From contig VCMS01000037.1 of the NCBI GenBank assembly GCA_022539475.1, positions 186,001 through 250,000 of the forward strand: DNA of 64,000 nucleotides, written 5' to 3'. Position numbers and translations under genes: made by a program. Origin of the DNA: Gracilaria domingensis (Eukaryota; Rhodophyta; Florideophyceae; Gracilariales; Gracilariaceae). This document shows, piece after piece, positions 49,501 through 57,626 of the stretch (position 1 is its first letter; each line of letters begins with the position of its first letter). The notes below the pieces were generated by a model. The model made no database searches. It had not been told where the DNA came from and was given only the letters and a program-made list of their open reading frames with translations.

Positions 49501-50057
49501 GCTTTTTGCCGCGTCTCACGAAGTGCAGCGACCGTTTGTAGTATGTTCTGTCGTAAAGTGCGAATGTTAGAGATTGACTGCGCGATTTGGGCGGATTGGT
49601 TGTCAAGTTGTTTCTTGAGGTGGTACTCTAAAGTTGTCTGATACGTAGAAAGTTGATTGCGAAGTTGCGGAAGTTGCGGATGTTGTGAGAGTGCATTATG
49701 ATGTTCTTGAAGTACAAGTAAATGATGACTGGAAGCAGGGGCAAAATCGGTTTCGAAAAACTGGGATGGAACCGAATGAAGCTGCTGCGGTTCGGGCGGG
49801 GCACGTCTGTTCTCGCGTTGAAACTCGGCATGACGCGGGGCATACTTTCTCAAATACGATTCAAAGTGATTTATATCGCACGGAGTAGGTAAATCAGTCG
49901 GAGGAGATGAATTAAGGGAAAGCGACTTTGAAGAAAGTTCAAACGAAGAGACGTCCGGCAATTCGAGTTTGGATGCTCGCGGATTATGAAGAAGCTCTGT
50001 GATTGATTGCTTGGAGGGATTGGCCGCATGCCAAGGAAAGTTCTCATCCGCGGCCAT
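46563..50057 (-). CDS. VPS54: VPS54-like GARP complex subunit
   Basis: 1164 residues in one exon. VPS54 is part of the GARP tether that captures endosome-derived vesicles at the trans-Golgi network. The ATG is at 50057. The N-terminal part has the VPS54-type entry (DINHFESYLRKYAPRHAEF, VPSQFFETDFAPASSHHLLV) followed by long helices. The strongest block is the C-terminal domain near residues 600-800, with LVGKAILGAAALQWSALRSI, TARHLSLASRTIALAAALAN and LRDHHAQLLAKILAIMMDRL in the order known from VPS54. After about residue 835 comes a tail of roughly 330 residues, Ser/Glu/Lys/Thr-rich and disordered, which ordinary VPS54 proteins lack. Confidence 0.87.
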   Translation of the reverse strand: MAADENFPWHAANPSKQSITELLHNPRASKLELPDVSSFELSSKSLSLNSSPPTDLPTPCDINHFESYLRKYAPRHAEFQRENRRAPPEPQQLHSVPSQFFETDFAPASSHHLLVLQEHHNALSQHPQLPQLRNQLSTYQTTLEYHLKKQLDNQSAQIAQSISNIRTLRQNILQTVAALRETRQKASTLIPTVTSPILAVQRLTQIQANLNALKEALNRVHTVANAPADVSILLDSGEYSAAIDTVANAKAALSHPHLSAFKALGPVRARLAQSVEQIDNALRQQFRLALMDNNELTLNHVVSLVNRMGRLPLLSRYFMREIKGGLTRELAGVDSLSAAAKYAKASASRAVLLVNIIHCGKEGDLSAEEFRKNPPEAWKTQMREAHADLDELVANVVDRMLGNWSVRDTLQERAFIVITPENELTAENCFDEFKAALRFGEEVRCLEQLAEDLEGTFFVEKRRSALRAKISEKQIAFLGAFHKAHVDSLTRTIRSDRWQEVRVTEAASRLLTAVVGPPTAASMEKASSSPVSKKGSSEVPQGTIIIGDEAFKTVATGVRYVRSMCAYSLLTEKSPTLGSEFGRRGNDFCRLFNSLVGKAILGAAALQWSALRSITARHLSLASRTIALAAALANHINRPLEEVLTGTQVKLILPLVKKSEKDLRDHHAQLLAKILAIMMDRLDAHEKTLKSLPWSKQQEMERFEIPSMYAVTLAKEASVLHRILWSVLPKREVFDIFQRVCAAYGTHLTEAYGALDGGEEWIRVRVANDVSCLHNRLRPLEVFKSNPASFKPLSRLYNRFAKDFFGTGTKVASAAKSKEARKSGTPLSSNSPKSKKSSSAAKPQSSESKRTYPVEPKEVRDSEDNSSSTLNKEISEGSSRITPRTENGPKSTNSSDIDSKSAGTVRKVSLEEKGAFNSSQDATTGESAVNRIGNLQENGQSPSEVMSTSMQEKSRTHPSPEVQDDSSLQGSVKIGTTSTSSEKTKENYNESKIETVSTTETIPGKSPLVPTASKDLRQGTTSESAEEDAQPRNVAHTGDSLVTLLADRSDVVTSETNEGDSPEEYSKARSDKGKSEEKESLSVNDSHAAADGTGANGLQERTSQELLDGGNLKSNMPQHPNIVIKEDYRSEEILDVEQERINDSQLDEQSRGEHTAAAHQDLKQ

Positions 50058-50741
50058 TACGACGAAGTGGAGTGCTGTGGTTGCGGCGGGGATTCGACAG
50101 CGGGCAAAAGTTCGGAGCGGATGAAGGCGATAGAGTTGTGATGTGGGCGAAGGGAATCAATCCGCTGGCACACGGCCAGTGGCAGCCATGCACATCAAGA
50201 GAATGCTTGCCGGGCAAACTGGCCATTTAGCTGTACAGTATCCTCCACTATCCGTCGCTCACCCTGGTGGCCGCCGCACGACGCCGAGCCGTGTTTGCCA
50301 GGTAGCCGGGGACTCCACGTAAACATGTGGCTGCCACGTGAATGAAAAAAAATTTTGCCAAAATATCCGGCAGACCGGCATAATGCGCAACCAATCAGAA
50401 GACAGCGACGAGCTCCGAGGTGGCGCCGCCTCAGATCGTGAACGGAATAAAGACCAAATCCACCGCAACGCAGGGGAATTTTTGTGGCGGGCGTGCGCCG
50501 TGGCACATGGCCAAAAAACCTTCATTCGCTGCCTTCATCTGCGCCATTCACTGATTCACTGAATCACAGTCGTCGCCCGTACGCCATATATCTTCATCAC
50601 CATTTAACGTGAAGCCCACCTCCGGTTCGACTGCGCTTTTTGAGACTTCCCACCTTGAGCACCTACAGTTTTGTTCTCCAAGTTCAACTCCACCGTCAGC
50701 AGACCTTCCTCTTCACCCGCGACGTTTCATCTCAAAGAGAA
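50058..50741. promoter_or_regulatory. Divergent upstream region, VPS54/GT32
   Basis: 684 bp between ATGs. It is less GC-rich than the other shared promoters, with A and T runs at 50345-50355. No clear TATA box; a CATATAT lies near 50585. Confidence 0.4.
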
Positions 50742-53107
50742 ATGGGTTCTGCAGAAACACTTCCCGTCTCCATCGACGACCTCTTCTTGATCGATGTCAA
50801 CAGGTTTGACATATGGGATCGACGAGAATCAGCAGTAGCCAATGCCCATGCATGGAAAGCAGCTTGTGAAGAGTACAAGTCATCGTCCGAGTTCAAGTCA
50901 GGTATTCCTCTCAAAATGCACCAGATATGGATTGGTTCCAGGCAACCTCCGTGCGTCTGGCTGGATACTTGGAGGATAGATTTCATGAACAAATTCGCTA
51001 CCTGTGAGGCCTCAGAAAACCACTGGCAATATATTCTCTGGGATAACGAAAAGGTTCGAGATATGCCAATGCTCAACAGGTACATTTTTGACAATGAAAG
51101 TGCCCCGCAATGCCAGGCAGACATTCTGCGTTTGGAAGTCTTGTACCAGTACGGAGGCGTGTATGTCGATGCCGATATTGTGTCAACTCAGAGAGATTTA
51201 CGACCAGCATTGGAGGCCGCAAAGGAAACTGGCTTCCTTATCACATACGAACCAGATACCAAAGACAAGCCATATTCAATTCTTGGTAACAGTCTTATTG
51301 CATGCACTCCAAGGCATCCACTCATTCTTATGCTCATCTCGTACATCAAACAGATATATGGCTATAAGAGGGCTCACTACGGTGTGGAATGGGTGACCGG
51401 ACCGCTTACTTACACTAAGGTTCTCACCCATACAGATATGCCTGTAACTATTCCCCCCTCGAAAGACTTCTATCCGGCATTTCACTACGTTCCAAATCCC
51501 TCTGCAATTGACGTTACCTCGTTTGACAGTTATTGCTTCCAGTTCGGGTAAGTTTCAAGAGCGATGTGAATTTGCAATAGTCTCTGCGTCCTAATCAAGT
51601 GTCTGACCTTTTCAAAACTACCCCAACTACTGCGTCGCGGCACATACACAGATACACTTGTTCAGGACTGTCACAATGGGTGGCGGAAAACAATAAGTGC
51701 CGAAAGGCGCACCAGTGCAGTTATCATGCCAATATTGAGTACCCTCTGGGCAAGCTAAAACAGTTCCCCTCCCATTCTCCGATCGCTACTGAGGACGCAA
51801 CCATTCCGCGAATAATTCATCAGTTTTGTTTCCAATCAGAATACCAACGACCGAAGCGTTGGTCTAACTCTTGGGAAGCAAAGTTTTGTCCTGCCACGAA
51901 CTTTAAGTACGAACTCTGGACGTGGGATCGTCTGAAAGAGGAGATCGGTCTCTTTTACTGTGCGAACTTGTATAAAAGGGAGCACATGGATAACGACTCT
52001 CTCAGAATGCTAGCTTTGGAGGTGCTGGAGAAGTTCGGTGGGTACTACGTTCCACTCACTACGGTTTTCATTGGGGATGAGAACGATCCAGAAGTCGTTG
52101 AACAGGTTTTTGGAACAGGCCAAGGTAGTTTCCATAAGGGCTCTATGTTTGGGGCTTCGCCAAAGACATGTGCTTCGAAGATTTTGAATTGGTACAACAA
52201 GGGTTCTGCTGAACCATCGGATAGGTCATTACCATCAAGCCTGGTGGCGGACATGAGGATCGGTGATGACAAAGCTGCGTTTACTTCCTTCAAAGATGGC
52301 TCCCGATTTCTCGGCGCATCCCGAATCTATTACGTCTCGTCAGGACAAGAACACAAATCGAACTCTTCAGCGGCAGCAGCGATGGTGTGGGCTTATGACT
52401 GTCAGGTTCCGATCTTCAGTTTCGGTTCTGAGGAAGACACAATTTCCTCCGTGAATGAATCAGACGGCCGCGCGATTTTTATCACGGACTCCCTCTTTGG
52501 CGCCTTCTCTTGTGTGATCAACGAGCTTCCAGGTGTCATGTATCGCTTTGACCAAGATGGAACAGACTGGGACTTCATCGTGTTCAACATGGAGTGGGAG
52601 GCGGACTCTGATGGCTTTGAAGTCTACAGTGCTTCGTGCCCCTTCCGGTCTCCCACGGCTCGATATCTTGGTTTCATTGCCAATGCCCACACGACGAAGG
52701 ATATGTCTTCCATCAGCATTGATCAAATCCTTGCCCGATTTGACTCAGGGAAAGTGTATGTTGCTTCTGAGAAGTCAAGACACACAGCAAAGCTGGCGTC
52801 GATCTTCCGCACTATGCCATCTATTGAATATGCTTGTCAGACACTAGCAGGGTACTTCCCCAGTTTCGCAAGAGATCACGACGAAGTTCATGATAACTTG
52901 TTGAGAGGATTCCGAAACGGGCAGGTCGCGTTTGAATTGCAGGTAGATGATGAGCAAAGAGTAATGTACAGGTCATGGGGTCACTCAGGGGCCATCGACT
53001 GTGAATGTAAGATCCAGCCCGGGATGAATGGTGTATCGGTAGAATTCTTGCGACAGTATGCAGATGGTCAAGTCATGCACGAGAGTGCTGGGAAGTTCCT
53101 TCGCTAG
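50742..53107 (+). CDS. Two-domain GT32-type glycosyltransferase, one intron
   Basis: Exon 1 is 50742-51547 and exon 2 is 51652-53107; the 104-nt intron begins GTAAGT and ends ACACAG, splitting a Gly codon (GG|A). The product is 753 residues. The start is the first ATG in frame. Domain 1 (about residues 50-265) has the sugar-binding DXD fold: KMHQIWIGSRQPP, QADILRLEVLYQYGGVYVDA, with Asp143 and Asp145 as the DXD. Domain 2 (about 318-450) repeats the pattern (TIPRIIHQFCF, SLRMLALEVLEKFGGYYVPL) but Pro403 and Thr405 replace the aspartates, so it is probably inactive. The last 300 residues are unknown. No signal peptide or TM is visible. The acceptor substrate is unknown. Confidence 0.85.
51548..51651 (+). 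other. Spliceosomal intron in GT32 gene
   Basis: 104 nt with donor GTAAGT, a CTAATC branch-like element at about 51591 and acceptor ACACAG. Removing it restores one frame across the two domains. Confidence 0.85.
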
Positions 53108-53383
53108 AAACATAGAACTAGCTGGCTTTGCGTTCTTGTCGCCCACCATCTTCGTGTACGCATATACTCTTTCTGTTTCTATTGCTGGGTGATTAGTTGG
53201 GTAACCGGAAAACGTACGAAATAGACCCCGGGCCCAATGGCATGCGGAACACGCAGCGATCACTCGTCGGCCCTGCCTGTACCTAGATTGATAGGTTCCT
53301 AAGTTGAAAATCTGTTATTCATTTATCTCGTTCTGCTGTCGCCTATACAAAAGAGGAGCAAGTCTGTATCCTAAATTCTATTA

Positions 53384-54781
53384 TCACTCTGCCACAGGCT
53401 GGCCCTGTTCACCAAGAACGGTTGTAGGTAGTGTCCGTTGCGTTCTCTCAGCATCATCCGTCATAATTGTCCTCAGTATATATACAGCGACTGGGACCGC
53501 CATCAAAAGACCAGGAATGCCGTAAGAATGTTCAGCAATATAAAGTACGACAAGAACCATAAACGGGTGTAGATGCAGATGAGCCGAGTATATTTGAGGG
53601 TTCAGCACATAAGCTTCTATAAGGTGCACCAGAATTACCATGACGATCACAGCCACCGCCTTTGCGACTCCATATTCACTTAGAGCGATGATACACATCG
53701 GAAGAGTTGAAACGAACACACCAGCAACCGGAATAAATGAGCATACCAAGGTAACAACACTCAAGAAACCAACCCCAGGAATTGAAAGGACTAGCAGACC
53801 TGCAGTCGTTAGAGCGGTGTTCACGATGGCAATAAGTCCCTGAGCTTCAAAGCTCTTCCCGACTACGCTGCCAAACTTCGCAACTACTGGGGACAATTCT
53901 TCATAAGCGAAAGATAAACGACTTGTCTTCAAACGCTTGACGCCACGGGAAATGACTGGAAGATCCCACATTATCATGAAACTGAAGATAAGACTGAGCA
54001 CGGCCTTAAAAATCACCTTGGTGCTAGCGCCCAACAAACGGGTGATGAGAGTGATGGTAGCTGCAATGTAACTTCTGATACTCTTCTGCAATAGTATTCC
54101 TAAACGCCTAGAACGGGCTTCTGTCCAGACATCTGAATTATCTATCTTAGCGTCGAGGATAGCTAAAGGGGTTGGTTTTCCTGGTAAGGTACCCTTTGCG
54201 GCTGCTTCGGGCATTTCAACTGATGTCATAACATACGCTTCGAGTTTAGTGGTTAGATCATCTCCAAGAGCCTTTCGCATTGTATTTGCAACGTAGACAT
54301 AAGGATTCTCAGATTGAATAGTGGATATGAAGTACTGCCCCTCCCGAACGACAGTGGGGATAGTCATAAGCGAAAACCCACTGATTGCAGTGATGATAAA
54401 CGCATAAAATACACCCACCACAAATCGCCTTGGTGCCCGACCCGCAGTGAGATTTGACATCCATCGAACGACAGAATTAGTCACATATCCAAGAATGAAA
54501 GTACCAAGAATGACGGGGAAAAACGATCGCAAAGCGTAGAGTACAAGTGCCAATCCAGCCCACGAAGCAACCCGTTTCGCATCAAGACTTTCTAGAGCCT
54601 TCTCAGACGTACGAACAGCAACGCCGGCCAATTCACGACCAGACAAACATTGAATAGATGCGGCACGGCGCTTGCGACGTGAGCGGGGCCGTGCGTTGTA
54701 GCGCAGAGAGCGTGCATGTAGAAATTGTGTGGAACAATCACGTAGGAGGGGTCTTATAGGCTGCGGAGCGAGGAAGGCCAT
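53384..54781 (-). CDS. AI-2E family (TqsA/PerM-type) permease, probably plastid
   Basis: About 465 residues. Of the in-frame ATGs at 54835, 54802 and 54781 I prefer the last, because MAFLAPQ followed by an Arg/Ser-rich stretch looks like a red-algal plastid transit peptide. The mature part has about eight TMs in the AI-2E transporter order: two or three near the N-terminus (SFFPVILGTFILGYV, VVGVFYAFIITAISGFSLMT), a soluble insert, then the C-terminal cluster with LVLSIPGVGFLSVVTLVCSF, VILVHLIEAYVLNPQIYSA and HPFMVLVVLYIAEHSYGIPG. Homologues occur in bacteria, cyanobacteria and plastids; substrates are poorly defined. It converges on the GT32 gene. Confidence 0.87.
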   Translation of the reverse strand: MAFLAPQPIRPLLRDCSTQFLHARSLRYNARPRSRRKRRAASIQCLSGRELAGVAVRTSEKALESLDAKRVASWAGLALVLYALRSFFPVILGTFILGYVTNSVVRWMSNLTAGRAPRRFVVGVFYAFIITAISGFSLMTIPTVVREGQYFISTIQSENPYVYVANTMRKALGDDLTTKLEAYVMTSVEMPEAAAKGTLPGKPTPLAILDAKIDNSDVWTEARSRRLGILLQKSIRSYIAATITLITRLLGASTKVIFKAVLSLIFSFMIMWDLPVISRGVKRLKTSRLSFAYEELSPVVAKFGSVVGKSFEAQGLIAIVNTALTTAGLLVLSIPGVGFLSVVTLVCSFIPVAGVFVSTLPMCIIALSEYGVAKAVAVIVMVILVHLIEAYVLNPQIYSAHLHLHPFMVLVVLYIAEHSYGIPGLLMAVPVAVYILRTIMTDDAERTQRTLPTTVLGEQGQPVAE

Positions 54782-54866
54782 TGCGAGCGGGCCGTGGTGC
54801 ATGAGACTGTCACGGGGAACTTTCCCAACCCACATGGATTGACGAGATTGCCTCGAGGATGGGCTG

Positions 54867-54917
54867 AGATTTGCACCTCTGTACGTGCGAACTTCGCACG
54901 TACAGAGGTGCAAATCT
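54867..54917. repeat. Perfect hairpin, 24-bp arms
   Basis: Arms 54867-54890 and 54894-54917 are perfectly complementary around a 3-nt loop. It lies about 90 bp upstream of the permease ATG. Confidence 0.97.
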
Positions 54918-54918
54918 G

Positions 54919-54964
54919 CGAAGCAGTGCACTATCTACGGTAGATACAGTAGTGCACTGCTTCG
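54919..54964. repeat. Second hairpin, 20-bp arms with 5-nt bulge
   Basis: It begins one base after the first hairpin. The left arm 54919-54938 pairs with 54940-54964, which carries a five-base insertion. A weaker TACCCC/GGGGTA stem follows at 54971-54990. Confidence 0.92.
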
Positions 54965-55123
54965 ATAATCTACCCCCACGTACAGGGGTAATGGACATTT
55001 TTTCATAAATCGTTCTTCTCGTTCATGACCGTTTGCTTTTGTCGACACATTTCTGGATCCGCCGCCTTGTCGTTCTGAAACGGGAAACAGCAAGGAGATA
55101 TGGAACTTAGTTCAACTGACCTG

Positions 55124-55168
55124 CTGTGAATGATTCACAGCCTGTGATAGAACTTCTATCATAGAAGT
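55124..55168. repeat. Three 8-bp-arm odd palindromes, two overlapping
   Basis: CTGTGAAT-G-ATTCACAG (55124-55140), TGATAGAA-C-TTCTATCA (55145-55161) and ACTTCTAT-C-ATAGAAGT (55152-55168). The last two share an arm. Confidence 0.9.
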
Positions 55169-55306
55169 CGTATCCCTTTACTTTGGCTCAGGTAGATTAT
55201 TTACCGTAGATATGACACCTCTTGACTTTGAGAACTGCGCGAGGACAACTTTCGCGTTTCTGGCTCGTTCATTGCAGTACTCCATTGAGACGACGCATTA
55301 AGCTCT

Positions 55307-55322
55307 TCTCTCTCTCTCTCTC
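55307..55322. repeat. (TC)8 microsatellite
   Basis: A short uninterrupted dinucleotide run at the edge of the dispersed-repeat copy. Confidence 0.85.
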
Positions 55323-55324
55323 TA

Positions 55325-55580
55325 TTTATGGGTATAACAGCCTAATTCCGGCATGCTACATAAGGTTTCTGTTGAAAGAAACGTTCTCTCACTAGGAAGG
55401 CCAAAACGTTTTCCCCAGTAAGCTGTAATAGAATCGTTCCCACCCCCGAAAGAATCTTTTCCTTTTCATCCAACCTATCGAGGCCGACGACTCAGGGGCA
55501 CACCACGATAGGACGTCTCACATGTACCACATTGGCCACTCAAGAAACCATGAGCAGCGTCTTTTCCATCGAGTCCTCAT
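55325..55580. repeat. Dispersed repeat, copy 2
   Basis: Its left part (55325-55402) matches 29790-29866 and its right part (55480-55580) matches 61862-61961, so the three loci seem to carry overlapping pieces of one element about 250 bp or longer. No terminal inverted repeats or transposase were seen. Confidence 0.6.
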
Positions 55581-55831
55581 ATGATGGGCGAAACCGAGTG
55601 CTTGAACCAGTCTGTAGCCCATCTGTATCGATTCGGCAAGCACGCTACCTGTAGCATTGCTCCCGGTTGGACATACTGTAACACTTCGAATAGAAAAACC
55701 CTCCTCTGAAGAAGTACCGAACTTAAGTCGCGAACGGGAAAACAATTAAGTTGATGGAGAATGGGCTACGTTTCGGATATATTGTGCCGTAGAATTTGGC
55801 TGACCTACTACCTCTCTATGTTGATCGCCAG

Positions 55832-55853
55832 GGTATCTGAGATACCATATCTC
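55832..55853. repeat. Chained palindromes, unit TATCT
   Basis: GGTATCT-G-AGATACC, followed by GAGATA-CCA-TATCTC, sharing the middle arm. Confidence 0.8.
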
Positions 55854-57626
55854 TATGAGTAAATGCTGCGCCGAAGATCCACTCGAATTATCCATCGCCG
55901 CCGCCGATCATAGCCATTCCAGTCGTCGTGAATTCAAGCTTTGCATTTAACGATCTATAAATCCCCTTATGCTTATGGGACAACTTTTCTTTCATTCTCG
56001 AATAATAGAAAATACGATCAGCAGTGAATTGCCCGATATGAGTCTCCCAGATGATCAGAACTACTCTAATTCTCTGGTTTTCTTGGTGCAAAACGTCTGC
56101 GGTTCTATATTCAAGAGGGTACAATTGTGCGATGCACCATTGTTTCCAAACTGGGAGCACATCGTACATTTCGGACTGTGAAGGATCGAGATCGGGATAA
56201 GGGTAAATTGAATAGGAAGGCGATGAGATCTTGCATCGGGAAGACAAATAGTACATCATGAGGTAACAAGCAATCCAGTTCGTCGATAACTGCAGAATGA
56301 TGGGGATCACTCTTTGTTTTCTTGTTAAAGGCAGCATCCTCCATTGACAGTAGAAAGTATTTGGCTTTTACAGCGCCTTCGTACTTGGCAGTTGGATGGA
56401 CGACAATGAACTATTTCGAAAGCAGCACGGCTGAGGATTCCCCGGCCATGCAATGTGGAGTAAAAACTCCAGGCAGTTAGTTTTGCTTCTGCAGTTCAGA
56501 CGAAAGAGAGAGAAAGCGGAGCCCTGTCACTGGAAGCAAAAGGATATATATAGTCGCTCAAATCTCGCCTACACTTTTATCATCTGCGCAAAACCACGAT
56601 TGACGTCGCTAAAGTCATCTGAACCTACCGCCATTGCAGGCCATGTTAATATTTTCATCACCTATCTTTTCAGTAACGTAATACAATGCAATTGAGATAT
56701 TGACCAACAAAGACTTACATCTTCTTCTGATTCCCTCTACATATCAAGCGAGGAGATTTCGGCATATTTGATGGAACTTGAAACCTGAGAGAATTGCGCG
56801 AGTAGAGAAGGGAGAGTGTGAAATAAGCAATCTGCATACAACGGCTGAAAGGATATTGAGAAGGAGCCGCCCTCCAAAACGAATCTCCAAGGGCCCGAAT
56901 GGAACGAAAACTGTTGAAAGCCTTTGTAAATGCACTCCAACAAGAGAGTACGGAATTTCAAAGGCCTCAGTCTTCGAGGCAAGTACTCTGATGGGTGGTA
57001 CTGGTTCAATGTGAGGAGACATGGAATGAATGGAAATACCAAGTTGGAGAGGGCAAATGCCTTTGCACAACAATAACCAGGGTTACTCGAGGAGAAGTAT
57101 GTTCGTTTGTTTGCTCAGTCACGAGCCGGTTCTTCTACGTGAGTTCCAAATGCTTTTGCTTCGTACTCATGCGGAAGACGCGCCATCTCCAGCAGGGTGA
57201 TGTCTCAGAAAGCAATTCTATTGTTCTAGGAAATGACGAGACAATGGCGAGTGAAAACTACAGTAGTTCTGCGATGAGTTCAAGCCAATTTCGGAAAGAG
57301 GAGCTTATCATATCTAGTACATCATGACAACGAAGGAGCGAACGAATTTTGAAAAGGATGCACTCCGTATTTACTAACGGTAACCCTCGAACAGGGTGCG
57401 CTAAGACTGATCTTCGGTTCGGAGCTTGGGCACCGTCTCGAATCGGCCGTATACCGAAGGTAATAAAAACAGACCTACTGTTTAGAATTTTCACCATCAA
57501 CCTGGCGAGTCGTCATCTGTCGTCAGATTAGATTGACGGTATTTCTAGAGAAATGGAAACAATATAACGCCTTCTGTTGCGCTTTGAGCAGTCGATTGAA
57601 GTTCGCTACGCCTTTCCTCCTTCCGC

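Larger units (their letters stand above)
54782..57626. other. 2.8-kb gene-free region with hairpins and repeat copy
   Basis: Only short frames occur. The left part holds twin hairpins (54867-54964), a third weak one (54971-54990), palindromes at 55124-55168, a TC run (55307-55322), a dispersed-repeat copy (55325-55580) and a chained palindrome (55832-55853). From 55900 to 57600 I see nothing recognisable apart from the FANCJ promoter that must lie at the right end. Confidence 0.55.
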
